Of a stretch of DNA of 64,000 nt, positions 25,041 to 34,293 are shown in pieces. The stretch's first letter is position 1; each line of letters begins with the position of its first letter. Under the pieces are notes generated by a model. That model was not told the origin of the DNA and did no database searches. It was given only the letters and a program-made list of their open reading frames with translations. A program made the translations under genes and the position numbers. The DNA comes from an uncultured Christensenellaceae bacterium. Its GTDB lineage: Bacteria > Bacillota > Clostridia > Christensenellales > UBA3700. The stretch spans positions 1 to 64,000 of the forward strand of contig CALWRI010000004.1 in assembly GCA_944383905.1 (NCBI GenBank), in the 5' to 3' direction.

Positions 25041-26084
25041 TCAGGACTGATAACCGCAGGCGGTTTTGAAGGCGTCGAGTTTCTCCGTCTTGACGATGCC
25101 CTTGTCCACGTTGAGAGAAAGTATCGTGTGTATGGCGTCCTTGGAAGAAACGGCGCAATCCGCCACGTTGTCTGCGACAAAGTCTTTCATAACGATGTTG
25201 ATTTTGCCGAGCTTGATCTCGTTGGTTGCGACCTGTTCTTTCAGATAGTCGTCAAGAAGCGGTCTGATCAACGCTTCTCTGCCTTCGAGCGGAGAGCCGG
25301 TGAGCTGCGATTGAAGCACGAACAGCACCCCGTTCTTTTTCGCGTTGAAATAAGTCTGCCACTGCGCGACAAGTTCCTCGGGTTCTCCTTTGTGTATGCT
25401 GCCGACGTAATCGGACTGAAGAAAAACGCTGCGCCCGAACAGGAAGTCGTTTTCTTCGCACACGTTGCTGGTCGTATCCTTGTAGACGATCACGATGTTT
25501 TTGCCGAGCTCTCTCATTTCTCCTATGGTGATGGCGGACGGGTTTGCGCAATCCGTCTTTGTGAGCACCTTGTCCATGGGGAGCTTGTCTTTCATCAGAT
25601 CGATAAGTCCTTGCTCCGTCGCGACCCAGGTGTGCTGGAAGTCGAGGATCAGTACCTCGTCGGTATTTCTTTCGACAAACGCCTTGATAGCGTCAAAACT
25701 CGTCGCGACGTTCTGCCCGTAAGAAACGTCCAAAGCGGGCATATCGCTGTTCGCATGGATAAAATAATAAGCGTCTCCGTCGCTCGGATTTGTCGTCGCG
25801 CGGAAGTCGAAATATCTGACGCCAGCCGCAAGCTGCTGTCCTATCGTACTGTGTTGCGTCGCCCACGCTTTGCCCGCGTTCATCGTGCCCGCGTCGTGAG
25901 ATCCGACGATCGCGATCTCGCCCAGCGTGGCGTCGTCGGATATGTAACTCATCCAGGATTCTTCAAAGGTTTTCACGTCGTTTTCTCCGTCGTCGCACGC
26001 AACGAACGCCGCGCAAAGCGCAACGATCGCGCATACTGTCAGAATGATTTTGAAAATATTGTTTTTTACTTTTCCGTATTCCAT
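25041..26084 (-). CDS. Secreted PI-PLC X-domain lipoprotein
   Basis: The 347-residue protein has a signal peptide with lipobox ending at Cys30 (AFVAC) and a phosphatidylinositol-specific phospholipase C X-domain: GSHDAGTMN (catalytic His63), YFDFRATT and YYFIHAN (second His), and VLILDFQHTW. Bacterial PI-PLCs cleave phosphatidylinositol or GPI anchors by acid-base catalysis without a metal. The ATG at 26084 has GGAGGG upstream. It forms a single-gene unit; an outward-facing enzyme acting on host or dietary lipid headgroups is the natural guess. Confidence 0.85.
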   Translation of the reverse strand: MEYGKVKNNIFKIILTVCAIVALCAAFVACDDGENDVKTFEESWMSYISDDATLGEIAIVGSHDAGTMNAGKAWATQHSTIGQQLAAGVRYFDFRATTNPSDGDAYYFIHANSDMPALDVSYGQNVATSFDAIKAFVERNTDEVLILDFQHTWVATEQGLIDLMKDKLPMDKVLTKTDCANPSAITIGEMRELGKNIVIVYKDTTSNVCEENDFLFGRSVFLQSDYVGSIHKGEPEELVAQWQTYFNAKKNGVLFVLQSQLTGSPLEGREALIRPLLDDYLKEQVATNEIKLGKINIVMKDFVADNVADCAVSSKDAIHTILSLNVDKGIVKTEKLDAFKTACGYQS

Positions 26085-26267
26085 AATAACAACCCTCCGC
26101 CGATATATTATCATAAAACTTTCGGTTTGACAATCTTTTTTTTGATCTCGTCGTAATTTGCGTTGCCGTACATGAAAAGTATTGATTTTTTTGTGCGGGA
26201 AATGACCGCGGAGACCGCGCAGCCCGAAGGCTACGGCTCGACCGCTTCCGATCACACATGGCAGACG
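26085..26267. other. Intergenic stretch between PI-PLC-like gene and GH42 terminator
   Basis: It must contain the PI-PLC promoter, but I see no clear consensus. No gene is supported. The same holds for 26309-26493, which is the downstream tail of the GH42 transcript. Confidence 0.4.
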
Positions 26268-26308
26268 AAAAATGCCGACCGTCCGTTATCAGGACAAGCG
26301 TCGGCATT
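26268..26308 (-). terminator. Terminator of the GPH-GH42 operon
   Basis: Nine-bp arms AATGCCGAC and GTCGGCATT enclose an inner GTCC/GGAC stem, followed by TTTTT on the minus strand, about 185 bases after the GH42 stop. Confidence 0.65.
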
Positions 26309-26493
26309 ATCGTCGCTTATAATCAGAAGACGCCATTATTATATCCGATCGACTCATGCAAGTCGCGATACTTCATCCCCTTTTGACGATTTTGTTTGTG
26401 TTGGTCGTTTTCTGCCTTTCCGCCTACGAAAAGACCGTACCGTTCTATTCTCTTATCAAACAGCTTTCTTTTGAATTTCCCTACCCGTGTTTT

Positions 26494-28470
26494 TTATTCC
26501 AAAATTTCAATCTCGTAACCGAAAGGTTTGAGCCTGCACGTCGAATAATATACCGTCTCCGCGTTGTGGTTTATAATAAACCTTATCCTGCCGCCCGCAA
26601 AGCGCCTTTCCACGATCTCCACCCCTTTCGGCGAATAGACGGGGTCGACGTGGGCGAACGCGCACGCTTTGGAGACGATCTCGTCAACGACTTCCGCTTC
26701 GGGCGAGCATCCGAGATAAAACGCGAGTCCCTTGCCGTACTTGTTTTTCGTTATCGCCGCATATTGTCCGAAGAACGGATCGTCGTAAGAATACAGCGTT
26801 TCCGCTCCCTCGGGCAGACACATATCCCTGAACACTCCCGCCGTCGCGCTCTTCTTTGCCGCTCCGCTCTCTCCTTTGAGCTTTGCGTCGTCTTCCTGCC
26901 ACAGACTTTCGCTTTCCTCGACGGTGACGCCGAAAAGATCGGTAAGCCCTACGGGCAGTTTTTCGCCGAGCGTAAGATTGTTGTCCGTATCCTTTACCGA
27001 CGCGCGGAAGGTCGCGATCACCGCTCCGCCCTGCGCGGTGTAAGTCTTCAACCTCTCGCGCAATTCCTTTCTGCATATAGTCGCGTTGGGCAGTACGACT
27101 ATCGCGTAACTCTCGAAACACGCGTCCCACGGCAGTACGTCGACGGGCACGTTGACGCGGTAAAACGCCGCGTGCAGTTTTTTCATCTCCGCTTCCGCGT
27201 CGAATATCAGGCTCTGTCTCTGCAATCTGAACGACGCGAGCGAGTCGAAGTCGTACAGCATACACACCTTTGCCTCGGGAACGCAAGGAGCCTTCTCCCC
27301 GATCTTTTTCAAATCCTCGAAAAAACCTTTGGCTTCTTTCCACTTTCTGCCTTCACAATCGTCGGAATCCACGAGCCCGTAACAGAACTGTTCCGCCCCT
27401 TTGACTGCGCCGCGATATCTGAAAAACATTATTCCGTCACTCCCTCGTGCAACCGCCTGCATACTCCACATCGCCGCCTGTCCCGGGCGCGGCATATATC
27501 CCGTAATGTCGTGTCCCTGGGCGCCCAGAATCGCTTCCGTGATCCAGAACCCCTGCTGTTTGAGTCCTCTGACATAGTCGAGCGCGAACGCGATTTCAGA
27601 CGGAGGAAGCGGCTCTCTCTGACCTCCCCATACGGGATAATTGTTGTATGCGACCTTGTCGATCGTCCTCGAAACTGCGCAGTAGTCAAGGCTCTTTGAC
27701 AGTCCTCCGCCCGCAAAGTCGTGAACGACGATCGCCGTCGGTATCACGCTTTTTATAGTATCCGCCTGCATTTTCGCAAAAGCGACTATTTTGTCCGAAC
27801 AAAACCTCTCCCAATCCAGACGGAGCGACGGATTGTGTACTGTTATCGTCGCGTTGGGAGCGTATATCTCGTCGAAAGAATTGTATTGCTGACTCCAGAA
27901 CGCGGTGCCGTATCTCGCGTTGAGCTCCCCGATATCCGAATACTTCTTTTCGAGCCATCTGCGGAACCCGTCCCTGCACTTGTCGCACCAGCAGACGTCG
28001 CTGCCCTCGTGACCGAGCTCGTTGTCTATCTGCCAGGCGAATATCGCCTTTTCGTCGCGGTAATGTTCCGCAAGTTTCCTGACTATACGCCTCGCGCGGT
28101 CGACGTACACCTCGCTCGAATAACAGCAGGTATGTCTTCCGCCGAACGTCCTGACTCTTCCGTCCGCAAATTCGGACGAGACCTCGGGATAGCGACGGAC
28201 AAGCCACGCGGGGGCTGTCGCCGTCGGCGTGCCGAACATGACCTTGAGACCTCTCTCCTTCGCCTTTTCTATCACTCCGTCGAAAAACGAGAAATCGTAA
28301 TCCCCTTCTTCACGCTCCATAATATGCCAGCCGAACTCACCAATCCTGATCGCGTTGCAACCGAGCGAAACTATCCTGTCGAGATCGCGCCCGATCGTCG
28401 CAGTGTCCCATTGCTCTGGATAATAAGCTACGCCCCTGATCATATCGTCCTTTTCTCCGTATTCTTTCAC
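26494..28470 (-). CDS. Family GH42 beta-galactosidase
   Basis: The 658-residue protein opens with RGVAYYPEQWD and keeps the acid/base region FAWQIDNELGHEG, the GH42 zinc cluster (CCYSS...CWCDKC) and the nucleophile region WITEAILGAQG. GH42 enzymes cleave beta-galactosides in the cytoplasm. There is no signal peptide, so substrate must be imported; the GPH symporter directly upstream overlaps it by ATGA and is the obvious partner. GGAGGTCTG precedes the start. Confidence 0.93.
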   Translation of the reverse strand: MKEYGEKDDMIRGVAYYPEQWDTATIGRDLDRIVSLGCNAIRIGEFGWHIMEREEGDYDFSFFDGVIEKAKERGLKVMFGTPTATAPAWLVRRYPEVSSEFADGRVRTFGGRHTCCYSSEVYVDRARRIVRKLAEHYRDEKAIFAWQIDNELGHEGSDVCWCDKCRDGFRRWLEKKYSDIGELNARYGTAFWSQQYNSFDEIYAPNATITVHNPSLRLDWERFCSDKIVAFAKMQADTIKSVIPTAIVVHDFAGGGLSKSLDYCAVSRTIDKVAYNNYPVWGGQREPLPPSEIAFALDYVRGLKQQGFWITEAILGAQGHDITGYMPRPGQAAMWSMQAVARGSDGIMFFRYRGAVKGAEQFCYGLVDSDDCEGRKWKEAKGFFEDLKKIGEKAPCVPEAKVCMLYDFDSLASFRLQRQSLIFDAEAEMKKLHAAFYRVNVPVDVLPWDACFESYAIVVLPNATICRKELRERLKTYTAQGGAVIATFRASVKDTDNNLTLGEKLPVGLTDLFGVTVEESESLWQEDDAKLKGESGAAKKSATAGVFRDMCLPEGAETLYSYDDPFFGQYAAITKNKYGKGLAFYLGCSPEAEVVDEIVSKACAFAHVDPVYSPKGVEIVERRFAGGRIRFIINHNAETVYYSTCRLKPFGYEIEILE

Positions 28471-29891
28471 ATCAGACCTCCGTCGTCAATTTTTTGCTCG
28501 TCCGTGTTTGTTTCTGGCACTTTTTGCGTTTCGTCGCTCTTTCTCGAATCAAGCTCCGCAAGTATTTTGCGGTAAGTCTTGTCGCCCAGCTTATACCCTC
28601 TGAAATACACGAGAAGGCACGCAAGCATGAGAAGCGCGGGCACCGCGATCATGATTATTCTCATCCCCGCCACGGCAGTCGCGCTCTGCGGGCGGTTTGC
28701 CTCATAACCGATAGCTTCGAGCCCTATGCCGGACACAAACGCGCTGAACGCTCCGGCGAGTTTGACGACAAACGTCTGCGTTGAAAATAGTATGCTTTCG
28801 TTGCGTGAACCGAACTTGTATTCGCCGTAATCGACGACCTCGGACAGAATCACGGTCAGAATTACGAGCATGAAGCCGATGCCGACGTTTATCACTACGC
28901 TGCACAGCCCGACGAGGGCGGCGTTTTGAGGCGCGACGAAGCCCGCGCCGAGAAGAAGAAGATAGCCGACCGCGGGCAGTACGCACGCCAGCACGAACAA
29001 CACCTTCTTTTTGATCTTCCTGCCCAGAAGCGGATAGCCGAGAAGCGCGCCCATCTGTGCAAATCCCGCGACAGCCGTATACACTGAAAACAAGCTGTCC
29101 TCCACCCCGCAGACATATTCGAAATAATATAGTGCGAAGCTGTTGGAGAGCTGATACGCGACGTTGAAGAAGAGCGCGATCAGAAGCACGACGAGCACCT
29201 GGTCGTTTTTGAAAAGCACCTTTGCCATCTTTTTCAGTCCAGTCTTCTCCTTTGCATCCGACGTCGCGACGACCTTCTCTTTTACGTTGAATACGGTGAC
29301 GAGCGAGCATACGACGAATATCACGGCGACCGCTATCGCAAAACGCGAAAACCCGAGAGTCTTGTTGTCTCCACCGAAATATTTTACGATATAAAGCCCT
29401 CCCGACCCGACGACAAGCCAAGCCATACTCGCAAAAAAGCGAGGTATCGCGCTGATCTGATTGCGCTCGTTTTCGTCGTTCGTCAACGCGGGCACCATGC
29501 TCCAATAAGGTATGTCCATGAGAGTGTATGTCATGCCCCAGAGGACGTACATGAATCCGACATAAACGGCGTATCTGACGGGCGACAGCGTAACGTCCGC
29601 ATACATCGCTATCAGCACCGCGGCGTTTATCAGAGTGCCGATCAGTATCCACGGTCGGAATTTGCCGAAACGGGAGCGGGTATTGTCCACGACCACTCCC
29701 ATAAACGTGTCGTTTACGGCGTCCCATATCCTTGCCGCGGCAAAAAGAACCGCGACGAAGACGGGATCCGCAAGGCGGTAATCGGTCAGATATTTCATAA
29801 AAAACGTCGACACTATGGCATAAACCATGTCTTTGCCGAACGCGCCGATACCGAAGGAAATCTTGCTCTTCCAAGAAAGTCTGTCCTGCAT
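28467..29891 (-). CDS. GPH (MelB-type) sugar-cation symporter
   Basis: The 474-residue protein has about twelve hydrophobic segments and the MelB-type features GAFGKDMVYAI, AARIWDAVNDTFMGVVVDNTRSRFGKFRPWI and DIPYWSMVPALTNDENERN. These symporters bring in disaccharides or glycosides with H+ or Na+. The ATG at 29891 has GGAG six bases upstream. Coupling to GH42 points to a beta-galactoside. It is divergent from the beta-mannosidase gene. Confidence 0.92.
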   Translation of the reverse strand: MQDRLSWKSKISFGIGAFGKDMVYAIVSTFFMKYLTDYRLADPVFVAVLFAAARIWDAVNDTFMGVVVDNTRSRFGKFRPWILIGTLINAAVLIAMYADVTLSPVRYAVYVGFMYVLWGMTYTLMDIPYWSMVPALTNDENERNQISAIPRFFASMAWLVVGSGGLYIVKYFGGDNKTLGFSRFAIAVAVIFVVCSLVTVFNVKEKVVATSDAKEKTGLKKMAKVLFKNDQVLVVLLIALFFNVAYQLSNSFALYYFEYVCGVEDSLFSVYTAVAGFAQMGALLGYPLLGRKIKKKVLFVLACVLPAVGYLLLLGAGFVAPQNAALVGLCSVVINVGIGFMLVILTVILSEVVDYGEYKFGSRNESILFSTQTFVVKLAGAFSAFVSGIGLEAIGYEANRPQSATAVAGMRIIMIAVPALLMLACLLVYFRGYKLGDKTYRKILAELDSRKSDETQKVPETNTDEQKIDDGGLM

Positions 29892-29906
29892 ATAGTCTCC
29901 GTGCAA

Positions 29907-30165
29907 AAAAAATTATGTAGCTTTTCAAGACAATTTTTGACACGACGCAAAAAATAATACTTCCCGCGACGGATAATCCTATACAAAAAACGGAATCAGA
30001 TCCTTCCCGTCCCGATCGCGGAGATAGGCGCCTTATTTTCTCCTTCATCTGCGCAACAACGGCCGGGAAACCCGGTTCATCCATTGTTTGACCCGTTTTG
30101 TTCTCTCTTGAAATAATGTTTGACTATTTTGTAATTATAATTTAGAATATTATATTGAGGTGAAT
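29907..30165. other. Divergent promoter region of the GH42 and beta-mannosidase operons
   Basis: The 275-base gap separates two outward operons. It contains a CCGGG-AAA-CCCGG palindrome (30064-30076) and TTGAC/TATAAT-like elements with non-ideal spacing near 30120-30153. Shared control by one regulator is possible, but no regulator gene is adjacent. Confidence 0.4.
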
Positions 30166-32661
30166 ATGAACTACATCAATCTGAACGGAGAGTGGAAACT
30201 CTCGAGAAACGACAGCAACGAAATAATAAGCGCGACCGTACCCGGTTGCAATTTTACCGACCTTCTCGCTGCGAACGCAATACCTGACCCCTTCCTCGCC
30301 TGCTACGAAAAAAGCGTGCAGTGGGTGGGAGAAAAGATCTGGTCTTTCGAAAGGACGTTTGAGGTCTCCGCAGACGACTTTGCTAAAGGCAAGCAGGAAC
30401 TCGTCTTCGAAATGCTTGACACTCTCTCCGAAGTGTATCTCAACGGAGAAAGCCTCGGCAAGACGCAAAATGCGTACCGCACTTACGTCTTTGACGTCAA
30501 AGGCGTGCTCAAAGAAGGCGAAAACTCCGTCAAGGTAGTGTTCTTCTCTCCTCTCGACTACATCAGACAGTGGCACAAGGCAATGCCTCTCCCCAACACC
30601 ACGGAGGGAGAAGCAGGAAGCTGCCATATCCGCAAACCCGCGTACCATTTCGGCTGGGACTGGGCGCCGCACCTTCTGCACTGCGGAATAATGAAACCCG
30701 CTTACGTCCGCTGTTACGACGGCGCGAGACTCGACGGTGCGAAAATCGTGCAGACTCACGAAAACGGCAAGGTCACCCTTTCTGTTACTCCCGAACTGAC
30801 CGACGGCGACGACGCGGTGGTGGGATACAGACTCACCTGCCCCGACGGCAGGGAAATGACCGCGGCAGGAAGCAAAACCGTCTCGTTTGAGATCGAAGAC
30901 CCGCAGCTCTGGTGGACGGCAGACCTCGGAAAACAACCCCTTTACAAGCTCGAATGCGTGCTCGGCAAGCAGGTAAAAACTTACAGGATAGGATTGAGGA
31001 CTCTCGTTCTCGACCGTTCCAAAGACGAATACGGCGATAACTTCCGCTTCGTACTCAACGGCGTCGGCATCTTCGCCCGCGGAGCAAACTGGGTCCCGCC
31101 CGACAGCTTCGTTTCGCGCACGACGCGCGCAGATCTCACAAGGATCCTCACGTCCGCACGGAACGCGAATATGAATATGCTCCGCGCATGGGGCGGCGGC
31201 TATTACGAAAGCGACGACTTTTACGATATATGCGACGAGCTTGGCATCCTCGTATGGCAGGACTGCATGTTCGCGTGCTCTCCCTACCCCTATACCCGCA
31301 AGGACTTCGTGCAGGAAGTCATGTGCGAGATCGAGGACAACGTCAGAAGAATACGCCATCACGCTTCTCTCGCGCTCTGGTGCGGCAACAACGAGCTGGA
31401 ACAGATGAGCGGCGCATGGATGACGAGACCCGACATAATCGCGCAGGCAGGCGACTTCTTCTATAAGGATCTGCCCGAAAAGATCAACTCTCTTGACGGC
31501 ATCACCCCTTATCATGCAAGCTCGCCGAGCGGCAACGCCTATATGACGAACTACAACGACGACAATTACGGAGACTGCCATCTGTGGAAAGTCTGGCACG
31601 GTATGCGTCCCAGCGATTACCTCGCAAAGCGCAATCCCCGCTTCTGCAGCGAATTCGGTCTGCAGTCTCTCCCCCACGCGAATACGCTGACGAGAATGAA
31701 CGGAGGAAGCCTTCCCTCGTCGCTCAAAGATCCCGTGATGCAGGCTCATCAGAAAGCGCCTTACGGCAATCAACGCACTCTGTTCTATATCGTGGACCGT
31801 TTCCGCTCCCCTGCGAACCTCGACGATCTGATCTATCTGACGCAGTTGAGTCAGGCTTACTGCGCCCGCGTTGCGACCGAGAATTGGCGCTCCAAAAAGG
31901 GTAGGTGCAACGGCTCGCTCTATTGGCAGCTCAACGACTGCTGGGGCGTTACGAGCTGGTCGGGTTATGACTATTACGGCAATCCGAAGGCAGTGCATTA
32001 CGAGGCAAAACGCTTCAACGCGCCCCGCACGGTTGCGATTCTCTCCGAAGGAGACAAACGCGTCGTCACCGTGATCAACGACACCCTCGAAGACGGAGAT
32101 TTCGAAATAACGTTCGGACTCGTCACGTTCAAAGGCGATACCGTCTACGAACAGACCCGTCCCGTGTCTCTCAAAGCAGGCGAAACAAAGAAAATCGCGG
32201 CAATCAAACCCCGAGAACACGGACACAAGGGCAAGACAGTCGTCTTTGCGAAACTCAACGACAAAAACGGCAATACGCTGGCTTCACGCTGGCACACCGC
32301 CGAAAAGGAAAAATCGTGTTCTCTGCCCGATCCCTGCCTCTCCGCCGCGACGTCGCTTGCGGGAGACGTTTACAGGATAGAGATTTCGGCGAAGGCATAC
32401 GCGAGAGGCGTCGAAGTCGCCCTCAAAGGCATCGACGTCGAATTTTCCGACAACTTCGTCGACCTGCCTGCCGGAGGCAAAGCCGTTATAACCGCTCCCG
32501 CAAAAGGTCTCGACAAAAAGACTCTCGACGACGCGCTGAAGATACGAAGTCTTTACGACGTGACTCCCAAGCAAAGCGTGATATCCGATTTCTTCACCGC
32601 GGCAAAGGTTTTCCTGAAGCCGTACAACTTTGCAAACTGGGTATACAGAACGAAGGAATAA
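30166..32661 (+). CDS. Family GH2 beta-mannosidase
   Basis: The 831-residue protein shows the GH2 order: sugar-binding jelly roll (NLNGEWKLS...), immunoglobulin-like domain, and TIM barrel with acid/base Glu in WCGNNELEQM and nucleophile Glu in FCSEFGLQS. The motif FGWDWAPHLL is a hallmark of beta-mannosidases. No signal peptide, so it acts in the cytoplasm on imported manno-oligosaccharides. GAGG five bases before the ATG at 30166 decides the start over an upstream GTG. It leads an operon with a phosphodiesterase-like gene. Confidence 0.92.
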   Translation: MNYINLNGEWKLSRNDSNEIISATVPGCNFTDLLAANAIPDPFLACYEKSVQWVGEKIWSFERTFEVSADDFAKGKQELVFEMLDTLSEVYLNGESLGKTQNAYRTYVFDVKGVLKEGENSVKVVFFSPLDYIRQWHKAMPLPNTTEGEAGSCHIRKPAYHFGWDWAPHLLHCGIMKPAYVRCYDGARLDGAKIVQTHENGKVTLSVTPELTDGDDAVVGYRLTCPDGREMTAAGSKTVSFEIEDPQLWWTADLGKQPLYKLECVLGKQVKTYRIGLRTLVLDRSKDEYGDNFRFVLNGVGIFARGANWVPPDSFVSRTTRADLTRILTSARNANMNMLRAWGGGYYESDDFYDICDELGILVWQDCMFACSPYPYTRKDFVQEVMCEIEDNVRRIRHHASLALWCGNNELEQMSGAWMTRPDIIAQAGDFFYKDLPEKINSLDGITPYHASSPSGNAYMTNYNDDNYGDCHLWKVWHGMRPSDYLAKRNPRFCSEFGLQSLPHANTLTRMNGGSLPSSLKDPVMQAHQKAPYGNQRTLFYIVDRFRSPANLDDLIYLTQLSQAYCARVATENWRSKKGRCNGSLYWQLNDCWGVTSWSGYDYYGNPKAVHYEAKRFNAPRTVAILSEGDKRVVTVINDTLEDGDFEITFGLVTFKGDTVYEQTRPVSLKAGETKKIAAIKPREHGHKGKTVVFAKLNDKNGNTLASRWHTAEKEKSCSLPDPCLSAATSLAGDVYRIEISAKAYARGVEVALKGIDVEFSDNFVDLPAGGKAVITAPAKGLDKKTLDDALKIRSLYDVTPKQSVISDFFTAAKVFLKPYNFANWVYRTKE

Positions 32662-32665
32662 CCTT

Positions 32666-33481
32666 ATGAAGACGCCGTTTTTCACTCAACCGATGACATC
32701 TTTGTGCGCTACGCTCTGCAAATTCGCGGGCGTGGAGCCGCCGCAATACGCCGCGCCCTCTTGCGACGAACTTGCAAACGCGCTCGAATCGCAGGGCGGC
32801 ACGAAACGCGCGGACAGGATACTCATGTACAACCCGGACGCAGTCGCCGACTATATATATGACAGATACATCGACAAATTCGCTCCGTGCGAAACGATCG
32901 CTCCCGTCAGGCAAAGATTCATTACAGTCTATCCGCCCAAAACGCCGGTTTGCTTCGCAAGTATGTACACTGGTGCGCAACCGGAAAAACACGGCATAAC
33001 GAAATACGAAAAACCCGTCGTGAGGATCGACTCTATCTTCGACGCATATATCAGAGCGGGCAAAAAGCCGTGCATAGTGAGCGTGAAAAACCAGAGCATG
33101 GACAAGATTTTCCGCGAAAGGGATATGGCGTATTTTTCGGAGGAGTACGACGAAGAGGTCGTCGATTGCGCGCTCGAACTGATCGAAAAGGACGAGTACG
33201 ATCTGATATGCGTCTACAATCAGAGTTACGACGACGCTATGCACCGCTCTCACCCGAACAGCAAACGATCTCTGCGCGCGCTCGATCTGTACGCTTCTTC
33301 TTTTGTCAGGCTCGGTGAAAAAGTCAATACTTGTTGGCAAAATCACGACACTCTGATAGGTTTTGCACCTGACCACGGCGTACACAGGATGTTGATCGGA
33401 CTCGGCAACCACGGCAGCAATATCCCGCAGGATATGAACATCTCTCATCTTTACGGAATAATACCCAAACACAAAGAATGA
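32666..33481 (+). CDS. Type I phosphodiesterase / alkaline-phosphatase-superfamily protein
   Basis: The 271-residue protein contains SMYTGAQPEKHGIT, matching the nucleophile/PxxHG region of type I phosphodiesterases, then metal-ligand candidates DDAMHRSHP and FAPDHGVH, the DHG signature of the alkaline phosphatase fold. It is shorter than typical nucleotide pyrophosphatases. No signal peptide is seen. It begins four bases after the beta-mannosidase stop with AAGGA upstream, so the two are co-expressed; the substrate could be a phospho-sugar or nucleotide-sugar, but this is inference. Confidence 0.75.
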   Translation: MKTPFFTQPMTSLCATLCKFAGVEPPQYAAPSCDELANALESQGGTKRADRILMYNPDAVADYIYDRYIDKFAPCETIAPVRQRFITVYPPKTPVCFASMYTGAQPEKHGITKYEKPVVRIDSIFDAYIRAGKKPCIVSVKNQSMDKIFRERDMAYFSEEYDEEVVDCALELIEKDEYDLICVYNQSYDDAMHRSHPNSKRSLRALDLYASSFVRLGEKVNTCWQNHDTLIGFAPDHGVHRMLIGLGNHGSNIPQDMNISHLYGIIPKHKE

Positions 33482-33487
33482 AGCGAG

Positions 33488-33508
33488 ACGCGGCTTGCCG
33501 CGTTTTTT
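33488..33508 (+). terminator. Terminator after the phosphodiesterase-like gene
   Basis: ACGCGG-CTTG-CCGCGT hairpin followed by six T. Because it lies just ahead of the DUF421 gene, the open frame extending upstream of 33553 is not coding. Confidence 0.85.
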
Positions 33509-33552
33509 CTTTTGTCGGAATAACCCGGACAAAACGGGCAATCCTTTTTAAT

Positions 33553-34251
33553 ATGATATACAGGATATTGCTCAACAGTCTGATCGCTTTCGTCTCCCTG
33601 TTTTTCATAGCCAAACTGCTCGGCAAAAAACAGATCGCGGAGCTTACTTTCTGCGACTACGTCGTCGGGATATCGCTCGGCTCCATATCCGCGGAATGGG
33701 CAATAGACAGCGGCGACAAACCCTGGTACGTCTACTGCGCCGCGATATTCGTCTTTTTTGCGCTGAGCCTCGTCATCGACTTTGCCGAACGTAAAAATCC
33801 GTTCCTGAAAAAGCTGTTCAAAGGCTCTCCCATCGTGCTCGTGAGCAACGGAGAGATCGATTACGTCAATCTCAAGAAGAGCAAACTCGACGTCAACGCG
33901 CTTTTGGGAATGTGCAGGGTCGCTGGTTACTTTGATCTGCGCGACGTCGCCTACGCGGTGTTTGAAACGAGCGGCGAATTGAGCATCCTTCCCCGCTCCG
34001 ACTGCCGTTCCGCTACGACCGAGGAGCTCGGCATACGGACAGATGAGGCGAGGCTGATAATGCCGTTTGTGATCGACGGACTCGTTTACGAAAAGGCGTT
34101 GCGTCAGTCAGGAAAAGACATGGCGTGGCTTGAACGCGGGCTTGAAGGAAAAGACGTCAAACGCGTACTCCTCGCATGCTACGATCCCGCCAAAGACGAA
34201 CTTTTCGTAAAGATGAAGAACAGCGAACGGTTTGCCGAAACCGCAAAATAA
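33553..34251 (+). CDS. DUF421 (YetF/YrbG type) membrane protein
   Basis: The 232-residue protein has three N-terminal membrane helices (residues about 1-90) including FIAKLLGKKQIAELTFCDYVVGISLGSISAEWAI, the DUF421 signature, then a soluble C-terminal region (PIVLVSNGEIDYVNLKKSKLDVNALLGMCR). YetF-type proteins are common in Bacillota, several linked to sporulation or stress, but the function is not defined. The upstream terminator rules out an earlier start; no good ribosome binding site precedes this ATG. Confidence 0.88.
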   Translation: MIYRILLNSLIAFVSLFFIAKLLGKKQIAELTFCDYVVGISLGSISAEWAIDSGDKPWYVYCAAIFVFFALSLVIDFAERKNPFLKKLFKGSPIVLVSNGEIDYVNLKKSKLDVNALLGMCRVAGYFDLRDVAYAVFETSGELSILPRSDCRSATTEELGIRTDEARLIMPFVIDGLVYEKALRQSGKDMAWLERGLEGKDVKRVLLACYDPAKDELFVKMKNSERFAETAK

Positions 34252-34258
34252 AACGCTA

Positions 34259-34287
34259 TTGACAACTACTGCCCTTTGGCATATTAT
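34259..34287 (+). promoter_or_regulatory. Promoter placing transcription start at the YhhN start codon
   Basis: TTGACA (34259-34264), exactly 17 bases, TATTAT (34282-34287). The predicted +1 falls on or within a base or two of the ATG at 34294, implying a leaderless transcript. Confidence 0.7.
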
Positions 34288-34293
34288 TAAATT

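Noticed and set aside
33478-33552. Earlier start for the DUF421 gene, overlapping the phosphodiesterase gene by ATGA
   Set aside because: A strong rho-independent terminator lies inside that extension and the extra residues do not match the family.
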